A stretch of DNA of 64,000 nt. Origin: Duganella qianjiadongensis. GTDB lineage: Bacteria > Pseudomonadota > Gammaproteobacteria > Burkholderiales > Burkholderiaceae_D. A program made the position numbers and the translations under genes. The notes below the pieces were generated by a model. That model did no database searches. It saw only the letters and a list, made by a program, of their open reading frames with translations, and had not been told where the DNA came from. The DNA lies in the NCBI RefSeq assembly GCF_009857915.1, contig NZ_WWCM01000002.1, positions 580,429 through 644,428 on the forward strand. Reading direction: 5' to 3'. Below, piece by piece: positions 16,859 through 25,942 of this stretch (position 1 is its first letter; every line of letters starts with the position of its first letter).

Positions 16859-17773
16859 ATGTACCGAACCATGCTGTTACCGTCCTTGTCCGCTGCCGCG
16901 CTGCTTACCAGCGGCCTGGCCAGCGCTGCCGATCTGCCGGTCAAACCGAGCGTCGGCGACCTCGTCAAGCAAGCGCAGGCGTCCGACTGGCGCCCCACCG
17001 ACCCGCAACACACGCTCTACATGGAACTGGACAGCGGCCGGGTGGTGATCGAACTGGCACCCGATTTCGCGCCGCAGAATATCGCCAACATCGAAACGCT
17101 GGTGAAGGAAAAGTATTACGACGGACTGGCCATCCTGCGCTCGCAGGACAACTATGTGGCGCAGTGGGGCGATCCGCAGGCCGAATCGGCCAGTCCGCGC
17201 CCGCTCGGCAGCGCCAAGGCCAAGGTAGTAGGCGAATTCAGCGTGCCACTGAAGCATGACAAACACTTCGTACGCCAGCCGGACCGCGACGGCTATGCCC
17301 CGCAGATCGGCCATTCCAACGGCTTCCCCGTAGGGCGCGACCCGAAAGCCGGCACCACCTGGCTGGCACACTGCTACGGCATGGTAGGCGTGGGGCGCGA
17401 TACCGGCACCGATAGCGGCAATGGCGCCGAGCTGTACGCCGTCACCGGCCACGCACCGCGCCATCTGGACCGCAATATCACGCTGGTAGGGCGCGTACTG
17501 TCCGGCATCCAGCTACTGTCCACGTTGCCACGGGGCAGCGAAGCCATGGGCTTCTACGGCGCCAAGGAGACCCGCATGGGCATCAGATCGGTGCGGCTGG
17601 AGGCCGACGTGCCGGAGGCCGAACGCAGCCATCTGGAAGTGATGCGCAGCGAAGCACCGATCTACCAGCAGGTGATCGATGCCCAGCGCAACCGTGGCGG
17701 TCCGTGGAACAAGTTCTCGCCCGGCTACGTCGAGCTGTGCAACGCGCCGATACCGGTGCGTGTGCGTCCCTGA
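16859..17773 (+). CDS. Periplasmic cyclophilin-type peptidyl-prolyl isomerase
   Basis: Predicted secreted prolyl cis-trans isomerase of 304 residues. Signal peptide 1-21 (SAAALLTSGLASA, cleavage before ADLPVKP). The cyclophilin fold begins at about residue 55 (LYMELDSGRVVIELAPDFAP) with NIETLVKEKYYDGLAILR as the usual NF..L...G.Y.G..FHR segment. The family Phe/His of that motif are replaced (LAILRSQDN), and GxFSMA is replaced by HCYGMVGVGRD. It belongs to a divergent cyclophilin group with large inserts, and catalytic power may be reduced. A GGAG-like ribosome site precedes the ATG. Confidence 0.8.
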   Translation: MYRTMLLPSLSAAALLTSGLASAADLPVKPSVGDLVKQAQASDWRPTDPQHTLYMELDSGRVVIELAPDFAPQNIANIETLVKEKYYDGLAILRSQDNYVAQWGDPQAESASPRPLGSAKAKVVGEFSVPLKHDKHFVRQPDRDGYAPQIGHSNGFPVGRDPKAGTTWLAHCYGMVGVGRDTGTDSGNGAELYAVTGHAPRHLDRNITLVGRVLSGIQLLSTLPRGSEAMGFYGAKETRMGIRSVRLEADVPEAERSHLEVMRSEAPIYQQVIDAQRNRGGPWNKFSPGYVELCNAPIPVRVRP

Positions 17774-17825
17774 GCGGGCGCGCTCGCAGCGCATCTGGCG
17801 CGCTGCGAGCAGTTATAATCGCGGG

Positions 17826-19838
17826 ATGAATGCGCCCGATACTTCCCCTAGCAGCACCGGCCCGCGCCCTATCCGCGCCCTGCCCGACCAGCTGATTTCC
17901 CAGATTGCCGCCGGCGAGGTGGTAGAACGCCCCTCGGCCGTGGTCAAGGAATTGCTGGAAAACGCGCTCGATGCGGGCGCTACCCAGATCAATGTGCGGC
18001 TGGAAGAAGGCGGCGTAAAACGCATCGCCATTACCGATAACGGCCGCGGCATTCCGCCCGAGCAGATGCCGCTGGCACTGGCCCGCCACGCTACCTCGAA
18101 GATCGCCTCGCTCGATGATCTGGAAAACGTCGGCACGCTGGGCTTCCGCGGCGAGGCACTGGCCTCGATTGCCTCGGTAGCTTCGGTCACCCTGACTTCG
18201 CGCACGGCCGACGCTGCCCATGCATGGGAAATCGCCGGTTCGCATCAGGGCACAGTGGCACCATCCTCGGGCGCCTATGGCACCACGGTCGATGTACAGG
18301 ACCTGTATTTCAACACCCCGGCACGGCGCAAATTCCTCAAGTCGGAACAGACCGAATTCGGCCACTGCGCCGAAGTGGTGCGCCGCATTGCGCTGGCGCG
18401 GCCCGACGTGGCCTTCACCCTCAGCCACAACGGCCGCACCATCGATCACTGGAACGTCACCGAGATGGCCAAGCGCAGCGCCCACATACTGGGCGACGGC
18501 TTTGCCGAGGCGCGCCTGCAGATCGACGAGAGCGCAGGCCCCTTGCGCCTGCACGGCTATACCGGCCTGCCCACCGCTTCCAAGGCGCGTGCCGATGGCC
18601 AGTTCTTCTACGTGAACGGCCGCTTCGTACGCGACAAGGTGCTGGTCCACGCCGTCAAGGCCGCCTATCAGGATGTGCTGCATGGCGACCGCTTCCCGTC
18701 CTATGTGCTGTCGCTCGATCTCGATCCGGCGCTGGTCGACGTCAACGTCCACCCGTCCAAGATCGAAGTGCGCTTCCGCGACAGCCGCGCCGTGCACCAG
18801 TTCGTATTCCACGCCGTGCAGCGCGCCCTGGCCCAGACTTCGGCCACCGCCCACGGCAGCGCACCATCGCCACTGCCCGCGGCCGACAGCCTGGCAACCA
18901 CTCCATGGCGCGGCGAGCAGACCAGCTTCGGCGCCCTGCTCAAACCGGACTACACGCCCACCTTTTCGCCTTCGCCGTTTGGCCGGCCGGCGGGCAGCGA
19001 AGCCGATAGCAGTTCCGCTGGCGGCCCAAACTATGCGGCCCACGCTGCGCAGCGTTTCGATGCGCGCAGCGGTGGCATAGCCCAGAGTACCGAGCGCTAT
19101 GGCGCCCTGTTCAGCGAGGGCGCCCGCAGCGGCGCGCCCGCTGGCGACTACAGCCGCAGCGACAGTGCGCTGGCCGATAGCGATCGCGCCCTGCCACAGG
19201 CCAGCAGCTACACCGTCTCCCCCGCTGCCATGGCGCAGGAAGAGTTCCCGCTCGGCTTCGCGCTGGCCCAGCTGCACGGCATCTACATCCTCGCCCAGAA
19301 CGCCAAAGGGCTGGTGCTGGTGGATATGCATGCCGCGCACGAGCGCATCCTGTACGAACAGCTCAAACAGGCGCTGCAGAGCCATGTAGCGGGTGTCGCC
19401 ATGCAGGTACAGCCGCTGCTGATCCCCGTCACCTTCTACGCCGATACGATAGAAGTGGCCACCGTGCACGAACATCAGGACACCCTGCAGGCACTGGGCT
19501 TCGACATCGCCGCCCTGTCGCCCACTACGCTGGCCGTGCGCTCGGTGCCGGTGCTGCTGAAAAATGCCGACGCCCAGACGCTGGCGCGCGACGTGCTGCG
19601 CGATGTGCGCGAATTTGGCGGCTCGCGCCTGCTGATCGAACGCCAGAACGAACTGCTGGGCACACTGGCCTGCCATACTGCCGTACGGGCCAACCGCATC
19701 CTGTCGGTGCAGGAAATGAACGCCCTGCTACGCCAGATGGAAAGCACCGAACGGGCCGACCAGTGCAACCACGGCCGCCCGACCTGGGTGCAGGTAGAAA
19801 TCGGCGCGCTCGACAAACTGTTCCTGCGTGGCCAGTAA
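17826..19838 (+). CDS. mutL: DNA mismatch repair protein MutL
   Basis: Dimeric ATPase linking mismatch recognition by MutS to strand incision. It has 670 residues from the ATG at 17826; the frame is open further upstream, but the family N-terminus ([21 protein letters not shown]) follows this Met. GHKL ATPase motifs are [14 protein letters not shown] and [10 protein letters not shown] Pro/Ser/Ala-rich linker covers about 340-470. The C-terminal dimerisation domain carries [22 protein letters not shown] and CNHGRPTW, which correspond to the metal-binding endonuclease motifs (DQHA..E....E, ACR, C-P-H-GRP) that E. coli MutL lacks. It is therefore probably a nicking MutL for a MutH-less pathway. 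miaA starts 1 nt after its stop. Confidence 0.96.
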   Translation: MNAPDTSPSSTGPRPIRALPDQLISQIAAGEVVERPSAVVKELLENALDAGATQINVRLEEGGVKRIAITDNGRGIPPEQMPLALARHATSKIASLDDLENVGTLGFRGEALASIASVASVTLTSRTADAAHAWEIAGSHQGTVAPSSGAYGTTVDVQDLYFNTPARRKFLKSEQTEFGHCAEVVRRIALARPDVAFTLSHNGRTIDHWNVTEMAKRSAHILGDGFAEARLQIDESAGPLRLHGYTGLPTASKARADGQFFYVNGRFVRDKVLVHAVKAAYQDVLHGDRFPSYVLSLDLDPALVDVNVHPSKIEVRFRDSRAVHQFVFHAVQRALAQTSATAHGSAPSPLPAADSLATTPWRGEQTSFGALLKPDYTPTFSPSPFGRPAGSEADSSSAGGPNYAAHAAQRFDARSGGIAQSTERYGALFSEGARSGAPAGDYSRSDSALADSDRALPQASSYTVSPAAMAQEEFPLGFALAQLHGIYILAQNAKGLVLVDMHAAHERILYEQLKQALQSHVAGVAMQVQPLLIPVTFYADTIEVATVHEHQDTLQALGFDIAALSPTTLAVRSVPVLLKNADAQTLARDVLRDVREFGGSRLLIERQNELLGTLACHTAVRANRILSVQEMNALLRQMESTERADQCNHGRPTWVQVEIGALDKLFLRGQ

Positions 19839-19839
19839 C

Positions 19840-20796
19840 ATGACGCAGTCTGCACAACGGCCACTGGCCGTGGCCATCATGGGCCCCACGGCGTCCGGCA
19901 AGACGGCCGCCGCGCTGGCCATCGCCGCGCGCATTCCGGCGGAAATCATCTCGGTCGATTCGGCGCTGGTGTTCCGCGGCATGGACATCGGCACGGCCAA
20001 GCCCACCCGCGCCGAACTGGCCGCCGCGCCGCACCACCTGATCGACATCATCGATCCGCTCGACGCCTATTCCGTCGCCCAGTTCCGCAACGATACCCTG
20101 CGGCTGGTCGATGACATCGTCGCGCGCGGCAAACTGCCGCTGCTGGTGGGCGGCACCATGCTGTATTTCAAAGGGCTGGCCGACGGTCTGGACGACCTGC
20201 CCGGCGCCGATCCGGCCCTGCGCGCCCAGCTCGAAGACGACGCCGCCCGCGTCGGCTGGCCTGCCATGCATGCCCGTCTGGCCCTGCTCGATCCGGCCAC
20301 GGCAGCACGGCTGGCGCCCGCCGATGCCCAGCGCATCCAGCGTGCGCTGGAAATCTGTACGCTGAGCGGCAAGCCCATGTCGGCCCTGCTGGCCCAGCGC
20401 GAGAAAACCGAACTGCCGTTCGAACTGCTGTCGTTCGCACTGGAGCCGTCCGACCGCGCCGTGCTGCACGAGCGTATCGCCCGCCGTTTCGACCTGATGC
20501 TGGCCGATAGCCCGGACGGCAACCTGCTGACGGAAGTGGAACAGCTGCGCCGCCGCGGCGACCTGCATCCGGGCCTGCCCTCGATACGCTGCGTGGGCTA
20601 CCGTCAGGCCTGGGATTACCTCGACGGCAATATCGACTACGCCACCATGCGCGAAACGGGCATCATCGCCACCCGCCAGCTGGCCAAACGCCAGCTGACC
20701 TGGCTGCGCTCCATGCCGGGGCGCAGCGTGATCGACTGCCTGGGCGCCAACCCGACGGGCGAATTGCTGGCACAAATCGGCAAAAGGCTGGGCTAG
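19840..20796 (+). CDS. miaA: tRNA dimethylallyltransferase
   Basis: Adds the isopentenyl (dimethylallyl) group to A37 of UNN-decoding tRNAs, first step towards ms2i6A. The 318-residue length is normal. Walker [16 protein letters not shown] (about 14-28), the [20 protein letters not shown] substrate loop, and [15 protein letters not shown] near the C-terminus mark the family. ATG at 19840 is preferred over GTG at 19828; it lies 1 nt after the mutL stop, so mutL-miaA is one operon. Confidence 0.96.
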   Translation: MTQSAQRPLAVAIMGPTASGKTAAALAIAARIPAEIISVDSALVFRGMDIGTAKPTRAELAAAPHHLIDIIDPLDAYSVAQFRNDTLRLVDDIVARGKLPLLVGGTMLYFKGLADGLDDLPGADPALRAQLEDDAARVGWPAMHARLALLDPATAARLAPADAQRIQRALEICTLSGKPMSALLAQREKTELPFELLSFALEPSDRAVLHERIARRFDLMLADSPDGNLLTEVEQLRRRGDLHPGLPSIRCVGYRQAWDYLDGNIDYATMRETGIIATRQLAKRQLTWLRSMPGRSVIDCLGANPTGELLAQIGKRLG

Positions 20797-20907
20797 CAGC
20801 CAGCCCTGGCGTCAATCGGACGTTGAAAAAATTGCACGCTTTATCGCCCCAAACAGCCCTGCGTAAACAAAATAAACGGATTATTTGGGGAAAAACCGGC
20901 GCTATCC

Positions 20908-20936
20908 TTGACAGTCCGGCGCTCTACCCCGATAAT
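20908..20936 (+). promoter_or_regulatory. Sigma70 promoter of the tRNA-Met genes
   Basis: TTGACA (20908-20913), exactly 17 nt, then GATAAT (20931-20936); the tRNA begins 13 nt later. Near-consensus, as expected for a stable-RNA promoter. The AT-rich stretch just upstream could serve as an UP element. Confidence 0.8.
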
Positions 20937-20949
20937 ATCGGGCGTTGCA

Positions 20950-21026
20950 GGTGATATAGCTCAGTTGGTTAGAGCACAGCATTCATAATGCTGGGGTCGA
21001 TGGTTCAAGTCCATCTATCACCACCA
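20950..21026 (+). tRNA. tRNA-Met (CAU), copy 1
   Basis: A 77-nt cloverleaf with encoded CCA. Acceptor GGTGATA/TATCACC, D-stem GCTC/GAGC, anticodon stem CAGCA/TGCTG with loop TTCATAA (CAT at 34-36), variable loop GGGTC, T-stem GATGG/CCATC with TTCAAGT. The acceptor begins with a G-C pair and the variable region is the elongator type, so this is elongator tRNA-Met, not initiator. tRNA-Ile2 (lysidine) is the less likely alternative. Confidence 0.95.
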
Positions 21027-21034
21027 AGAATTCT

Positions 21035-21070
21035 AAAAAGCCTCTAGCAGATCTGCCTAGAGGCTTTTTT
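21035..21070 (+). terminator. Terminator between the two tRNA-Met genes
   Basis: Stem AAAAAGCCTCTAG / CTAGAGGCTTTTT with a 9-nt loop and T-run, a textbook intrinsic terminator. The loop itself contains the palindrome CAGATCTG. Its place between two identical tRNA genes suggests each copy carries its own terminator. Confidence 0.88.
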
Positions 21071-21085
21071 AATCTGCTTAGCACC

Positions 21086-21162
21086 GGTGATATAGCTCAG
21101 TTGGTTAGAGCACAGCATTCATAATGCTGGGGTCGATGGTTCAAGTCCATCTATCACCACCA
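21086..21162 (+). tRNA. tRNA-Met (CAU), copy 2
   Basis: Identical over all 77 nt, including CCA, to the copy at 20950-21026. No promoter of its own stands out in the 15 nt after the intervening terminator, so expression may depend on read-through or a weak promoter. The identity suggests recent tandem duplication or gene conversion. Confidence 0.95.
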
Positions 21163-21174
21163 CGAATTCCGATC

Positions 21175-21210
21175 AGCCTCCCCGCAGTCCTGCTGCCGGG
21201 AGGCTTTTTG
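21175..21210 (+). terminator. Terminator after tRNA-Met copy 2
   Basis: Stem AGCCTCCC / GGGAGGCT with extra pairing in the GCAG/CTGC core, followed by TTTTTG. It faces the end of the CorA/ZntB gene and may serve both strands. Confidence 0.8.
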
Positions 21211-21229
21211 TTTGGGCGCTTCGGAGTGA

Positions 21230-22249
21230 CTAGTCCTTGCTCTGCATGCGCGCCACTACCACGCCCGCTACCAGCGTAAATGTCACGACCACCGCAGCAA
21301 TGATCCAGAAACCATCAGGGTGCTGGGCCAGCGGTATGCCGCCCACGTTCATGCCCAGCATGCCGGCAATGATGTTGATCGGCAGGGCCAGTACAGTCAC
21401 GATGGTCAGCACATACAGGCTGCGTCCCGTTTCCTCATTGAGTTGCGCGGCAATTTCTTCCTGCAGCAGTTTGATGCGCTCCTGCAGCGACGAGACGTCG
21501 CTGAGCACCACGGCAAACTCTTCGCTCGACTGGCGCAACTCCTGCGTATCGAGTTCGGACATCCATGCGGGCGGCCGCTGCAGCAAACGCAGCAGGGCAG
21601 ACGGCTCAGGCGCCAGCAGCCGCTGCAGGCGTACCAGCACGCGCCGCATATTACCCAGATCAGCCCGCTTGGCGCGCACCCGCCCCGCCAGCAGCGAATC
21701 TTCGATGGCATCGACCCGCGCCACCGCCGTGCGCACGATATGCATCAGCACATCGGCCTGATCGCGCAACAGGTGTACCAGCAGTTCCACCGACGAGCGC
21801 AAGGGCTCGCCGCGCCGCACGGCCTGATGCAGCCGCTCGATCGACTTGAGCGGCGTACGGCGCGCGCTGATCACCAGATGGGGCGCCACTCCCAGCCACA
21901 GCGTGGAAATATCGGATGCGTCGAAATTAAATTCATGCAGCACGTCGTTGACCACCGCCACCAGCGCATTGTCGACCAGTTCGATACGGGTGGAACGCGA
22001 ACCCTGATGCAGGGTCTCGAAGAATTCGTCGGACAGGCCGGCATACGCCCTCAGCCATTTTTCGCTGGCCGCGTGGGACAGATTGAAATGCAGCCAGATA
22101 AACTCGCCCGCCTTACGCGGCGCACCGTTCAGCCATGCCAGCGCCTGGGTGGAATTCATCGCTTGTGCCGCTGCCTTATCCGGCCCCAGCAGATAACCCC
22201 ACACCAGCCCGGCAGTATCCGAGCCATATGTCACATCGATTGCTTCCAT
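21230..22249 (-). CDS. zntB: CorA/ZntB-family divalent metal transporter
   Basis: Inner-membrane pentameric channel or transporter of the CorA superfamily, 339 residues. A large cytoplasmic N-terminal funnel (1-275) precedes two C-terminal TMs (about 280-300 and 312-333). The pore motif reads GMNVGGIPL at the end of TM1; the extended GxNxGGxP form is typical of ZntB zinc transporters, whereas CorA has plain GMN. Long helices with VRTAVARVDAIEDSLL and SSLQERIKLLQEEIAAQLNE form the stalk. Zinc as substrate is inferred from the motif. Confidence 0.85.
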   Translation of the reverse strand: MEAIDVTYGSDTAGLVWGYLLGPDKAAAQAMNSTQALAWLNGAPRKAGEFIWLHFNLSHAASEKWLRAYAGLSDEFFETLHQGSRSTRIELVDNALVAVVNDVLHEFNFDASDISTLWLGVAPHLVISARRTPLKSIERLHQAVRRGEPLRSSVELLVHLLRDQADVLMHIVRTAVARVDAIEDSLLAGRVRAKRADLGNMRRVLVRLQRLLAPEPSALLRLLQRPPAWMSELDTQELRQSSEEFAVVLSDVSSLQERIKLLQEEIAAQLNEETGRSLYVLTIVTVLALPINIIAGMLGMNVGGIPLAQHPDGFWIIAAVVVTFTLVAGVVVARMQSKD

Positions 22250-22355
22250 ATTCTTCCCAGCGCAGCTTGCCCAACGCGGATTGTAGCCGAGCGGGATGAA
22301 TATTTGATGACCGTATCATATTCTTATGGAACGCCCGCCGGGGCGCACGAACCGG

Positions 22356-23960
22356 TCAGCGCTTCAGCACATCGAAGACGGGAGCGTTGTCATCCTTGGG
22401 ACGGCAGAAATGCGCCACCAGCGTAGTCGGCAAACGGTTCATGGTTTGCTGCAGGCCAGTCATCAGATCGGCAAAGTACACATTCTTGGCCTCGCGGTTG
22501 AGCAACACAAAGTCGAACGGCCGGGCGGCGCCATCACGGTTGATTTCGCCTATCAGTTGCGCCACATCTTGCGGCTGGGTGCCTATGCCGCCATCCAGCG
22601 AATAATTGGTCGAATTCAGCCGTGGCGCCGACATATAAATCTGATCGTCGGCAATGGCAATCTGCTTATCCTTGAGCCGCTTCGCGTATTCCATGGTACG
22701 CGACGACATCACCGTGTTATCAGGCGTAGCGAACTGGAACTCTACGCCGCCGGGCTTGGTGAAAGTACGCCCCTCCCTGCCATTGCCGTGCGACGATAAC
22801 ATCATGGTAGGGTTGTATTTACCCTTGCCGTGGAATACATAGGCTATTTCTTTGCCATCGAGAATAACCGGCGTAATGTCGATATTGTGGCGCGCCATCA
22901 GCTCCAGTCGCGCTGCCTCGGGCAGGTTGGTAGAGCTGGCCTGTATATGGCGGCCGGGCGTCAGTTGATCTACCAGGAAGGGCTGCACCTCGTCCAGACT
23001 TTGCGCCACATAGCAGCCCTTACCCGGCACGGCCACGCCATAGCCGCCGGGCACACTCTTGCTAGGCCAGATGGCCGGATAGCCAGGCTGGGGCTCAGGG
23101 TAGGACGCCAGCACGGTGACTTGATGGCCCCAGCGCTGGGCTGCCGCTTTTTTCAAGTCATCAAGCGATACGCCACGCTGCGGCGCGACGCTGGCGGCCA
23201 TCTCCACTATCGGCGAGGACGGACGCGGCGGCACTGCCAGTGCAGTGAGAGGCCGATCAGTGAATTCCGTCTTGTCGGCACGCGGTGGCTGTGCCACGGG
23301 CGCCAGATTGGCTCTCCACAACTGCAATTCGGCCCAGCTCATATGCGTACGTTCGACGCCAGCCCCGGCGCTCGGCGCAAGTGTCGAGACTACGTTGTCC
23401 GGCGCAGCCGGCTCAGGTGCACTAGCCTCTTGCTGCTGCGACTGGTACTTGACCAGCCCCTCCCGCGCTGAGGCGATATCCTGGTATCTGGAAAAGTCTT
23501 TATTGCCGGGGAAACTGACGCCAAACGTGCCCGGCTGACTTGCACTAGGCCAGATCGCTGGCACATCCAGTACAGCATCAGGTTTGCTTGTGAGAACCCG
23601 GACGAACGGCAGCTCCCGCACCAGATGGTCGAGCGCTTGAAGCGAAGCAGAGGCAGACTGGGCTGGCAGAGCTGGCTGGGCTGGCTGGACTGGCTGGGCT
23701 GGCCGGGCTGGCTGATCGGGCCGGGCCAGCGTTGCCGTCACGCCAGGTGCCGGCGCCGGCTGCTGTCTTGCCAGCGACGCCACCACCTCCAGCTTGCGGC
23801 TGGTCAGCGCCGTTGGCGGCGTTGGCACTGCAGCCTGCTTACGCCGCGGGAACAGCGCTTGCACAGCGCAAAAGCTGCGTTTAAAAAAGCTGCCACAGGC
23901 ACGGAAGGCCGTGATCACTGGCGCCAGTATGGTGGATGGCTGATTGGAGGAAATGTTCAT
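22356..23960 (-). CDS. Proline-rich protein with duplicated IWPS module and Stv-like C-terminal domain
   Basis: A 534-residue protein of unclear function. From the ATG at 23960: a basic N-terminus (1-45), then a Pro/Ala/Gln-rich low-complexity stretch (about 77-103). A roughly 45-residue module follows that occurs twice, at 134-152 (PAIWPSASQPGTFGVSFPG) and 295-313 (PAIWPSKSVPGGYGVAVPG). The C-terminal domain (about 355-534) contains FHGKGKYNP, LSSHGNGREG and YSLDGGIGTQPQDVAQLIGE. That domain resembles, by eye, the putative-adhesin Stv family seen in secreted or effector-like proteins of plant- and amoeba-associated bacteria; this is a weak match made without a search. No signal peptide or membrane segment, so export would need a dedicated system. 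The 13-residue longer TTG start (23999) lacks a ribosome site, and neither start has a strong one. Confidence 0.7.
   Translation of the reverse strand: MNISSNQPSTILAPVITAFRACGSFFKRSFCAVQALFPRRKQAAVPTPPTALTSRKLEVVASLARQQPAPAPGVTATLARPDQPARPAQPVQPAQPALPAQSASASLQALDHLVRELPFVRVLTSKPDAVLDVPAIWPSASQPGTFGVSFPGNKDFSRYQDIASAREGLVKYQSQQQEASAPEPAAPDNVVSTLAPSAGAGVERTHMSWAELQLWRANLAPVAQPPRADKTEFTDRPLTALAVPPRPSSPIVEMAASVAPQRGVSLDDLKKAAAQRWGHQVTVLASYPEPQPGYPAIWPSKSVPGGYGVAVPGKGCYVAQSLDEVQPFLVDQLTPGRHIQASSTNLPEAARLELMARHNIDITPVILDGKEIAYVFHGKGKYNPTMMLSSHGNGREGRTFTKPGGVEFQFATPDNTVMSSRTMEYAKRLKDKQIAIADDQIYMSAPRLNSTNYSLDGGIGTQPQDVAQLIGEINRDGAARPFDFVLLNREAKNVYFADLMTGLQQTMNRLPTTLVAHFCRPKDDNAPVFDVLKR
23022..23078 (-). 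repeat. Duplicated protein module, copy 2 (residues 295-313)
   Basis: Encodes PAIWPSKSVPGGYGVAVPG, the second copy of the IWPS module, placed just before the C-terminal domain. Confidence 0.75.
23505..23561 (-). repeat. Duplicated protein module, copy 1 (residues 134-152)
   Basis: Encodes PAIWPSASQPGTFGVSFPG. It matches copy 2 at 23022-23078 at 12 of 19 residues, followed in both by a conserved helical segment (LxxxL spacing). It is an internal repeat at the protein level rather than a DNA-level repeat. Confidence 0.75.
23658..23714 (-). repeat. Low-complexity GGCTG tract encoding Pro/Ala/Gln repeats
   Basis: Imperfect tandem GGCTGGGCT/GGCTGGACT units on the plus strand. On the coding strand they give a PAQ/PVQ/PAL repeat. 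Unit lengths are multiples of three, so length changes would keep the frame. Confidence 0.6.
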
Positions 23961-24299
23961 CGGGCGGCTAATGGAAGGGAGCGTCCAAAGCTGGCACAAG
24001 CGCCAGCGAAAAAAGTGGATTGATGCCTATCAGTAACCGTAAAAGCCGCAAGGTTCCATCGGCGGCGGCGGATTGCGCAGCTTGGCGCACAGCGGGCCAG
24101 TTGGCCCCGTCGAGTTCCGTAGTAACACGTAGAGAGAGGCTTTCCCGAGGATTTTTTGATTCAAATCATACCGGCTCTCACTTCGAAAATTTATCGTGCA
24201 ACTTCCTTAATTAAAAACAAGATGTTTTGAGCAAGCGCATGCTGCGCATCGCCACGCACTCGCTGGCACTCGAAGTACTCGCAACTGTGAAAGCCTCCC
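23961..24299. other. Intergenic region between the Stv-like gene and the MCP gene
   Basis: About 340 bp holding the divergent promoters of the two genes. The right part (about 24150-24230) is AT-rich. I see no intact gene, no clear sigma28 promoter for the chemoreceptor and no terminator. Confidence 0.5.
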
Positions 24300-25925
24300 A
24301 TGAATTTCAGGAACTTAGCCATCGGTAAAAAACTTGGACTCAGCTTCGCCATCGTGATCGGCATGCTGATCATCGTTGCCGCCCTCGCCTATCTGCGTGT
24401 GAGCGGCCTGAGCGACGACCTCCACCTGATCAACCAGGACCGCTACCCGAAAACCGTGCTGGTGCATACGGTCAAAGATGAACTCAACGAGCAGGCACTG
24501 AATATGCGCAACCTGCTGCTGATGGATAAACCCGAGGACGTGGAAAAGGAATACGCCAGCATCGCCAAAAACACCCGCGTGATCACGGAAACCCTGAGCA
24601 AACTCGATAAAGTGCTGACCAGCGAAAAAGGCGTGGCGCAGCTGCGCGCACTGGAAGAATCGCGCCGCAAATATCTGGCCGCCCGCACCACCTTCCTCGA
24701 CAACACCCGCCAAGGCCAGCGCGACGCGGCCCTGCATAATCTGCTCGACGAAGTGCGCCCCATCCTGCAGGTCTACACCACCCAGCTCGACGGTCTGATC
24801 GCCTATCAGGAAGAACTGATGACGGCCTCGGGTCAGCAATCGCAGGCACAAGCGCAGCAGACCATCGTGCTGATCGCCGCGATCGCGCTGGCAGCCTGCC
24901 TGATCGCCGTCACGCTGGCCGTGCTGACCACCCGCACCATCACCACGCCGCTGCATCAGGCAGTCGATGTGGCGCGCCAGGTGGCCGATGGCGACCTCAC
25001 CATGCTAATCCGCGTTGATACGGCCGAAGAAACCGGCCAGATGCTGGGCGCTCTGCGCGATATGAACTCGGCCCTGACCCGCATCGTCGACGAAGTGCGC
25101 ACCGGCGCCGACAATATCGCCACCGCCTCCGGCCAGATCGCCAGCGGCAACCTCGATCTGGCGGCGCGCACCGAGCAGCAGGCCGGCTCGCTGGAAGAAA
25201 CCGCCTCCGCCATGGAACAGCTGACCGCTACCGTCAAACACAATGCCGATAACGCCCGTCAGGCCAACCAGCTGGCCGTCTCCGCCTCGGACATTGCCGT
25301 CAAGGGCGGCTCGGTGGTAGCGCAGGTGGTGCAGACCATGGGCGAAATCAACAGCTCCTCGCACCGCATCGTCGACATCATCAACGTCATCGATAGCATC
25401 GCTTTCCAGACCAATATTCTGGCGCTCAATGCCGCAGTGGAAGCGGCGCGTGCGGGCGAACAGGGGCGCGGCTTTGCCGTAGTGGCCACCGAGGTGCGCA
25501 GTCTGGCCCAGCGCTCGGCGGCAGCGGCCAAGGAAATCAAGCAGCTGATCGATGATTCGGTGGGCAAGGTGGAAAGCGGTTCGCGCCTCGTCAACGAAGC
25601 AGGCGACACCATGAACGTGATCGTCGACAGCATCCGCAGCGTGGCCGACATCATGGGCGAAATCACCACTGCCAGCGCCGAACAGACCCAGGGTATAGAA
25701 CAGATCAATCAGGCCATCGTCGAGATGGACCACGCCACCCAGCAGAATGCCGCGCTGGTGGAGGAAGCCGCATCGGCCGCCAGCGCGCTGCAGGAGCAGT
25801 CGCACCGGCTGGTGGATGTGGTCGATGTGTTCAAACTGGCCGTTACGTTCGGCGCGCCGCAGCAACGCAAGCGCAATGCGGCCTCTGCCATGGGCCGCCG
25901 CCCGCTGCATGCACTGGCCAGCTAA
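24300..25925 (+). CDS. Methyl-accepting chemotaxis protein with four-helix-bundle sensor
   Basis: Transmembrane chemoreceptor, 541 residues, Tar/Tsr topology. TM1 is about 10-30, the periplasmic four-helix-bundle ligand domain (4HB_MCP) about 31-188, TM2 about 190-212, HAMP about 213-265, and the cytoplasmic signalling domain about 270-515. The kinase-contact tip is visible as [20 protein letters not shown] followed by [20 protein letters not shown]. The C-terminus lacks the NWETF-type pentapeptide for CheR/CheB tethering. It is a stand-alone gene with no che genes nearby; the ligand is unknown. Confidence 0.94.
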   Translation: MNFRNLAIGKKLGLSFAIVIGMLIIVAALAYLRVSGLSDDLHLINQDRYPKTVLVHTVKDELNEQALNMRNLLLMDKPEDVEKEYASIAKNTRVITETLSKLDKVLTSEKGVAQLRALEESRRKYLAARTTFLDNTRQGQRDAALHNLLDEVRPILQVYTTQLDGLIAYQEELMTASGQQSQAQAQQTIVLIAAIALAACLIAVTLAVLTTRTITTPLHQAVDVARQVADGDLTMLIRVDTAEETGQMLGALRDMNSALTRIVDEVRTGADNIATASGQIASGNLDLAARTEQQAGSLEETASAMEQLTATVKHNADNARQANQLAVSASDIAVKGGSVVAQVVQTMGEINSSSHRIVDIINVIDSIAFQTNILALNAAVEAARAGEQGRGFAVVATEVRSLAQRSAAAAKEIKQLIDDSVGKVESGSRLVNEAGDTMNVIVDSIRSVADIMGEITTASAEQTQGIEQINQAIVEMDHATQQNAALVEEAASAASALQEQSHRLVDVVDVFKLAVTFGAPQQRKRNAASAMGRRPLHALAS

Positions 25926-25942
25926 GACTAGGCCGCCTGATA

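Noticed and set aside
17335..17350. Further copy of the ACCCGAAAG site inside the cyclophilin gene
   Set aside because: Only half the palindrome matches and it lies inside coding sequence; chance in GC-rich DNA.
17583..19676. Long open frame antisense to mutL (697 codons)
   Set aside because: It is a shadow of GC-rich coding DNA; composition is His/Gln/Arg/Gly-biased, there is no family resemblance, and mutL on the other strand is certain.
20950..21162. Tandem tRNA copies as a CRISPR-like or integrase attachment repeat
   Set aside because: The repeats are full cloverleaf tRNA genes with their own terminators; no integrase or spacers nearby.
24020..24299. Sigma28 (flagellar) promoter for the MCP at 24300
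   Set aside because: No TAAA-N15-GCCGATAA-like pair was found.
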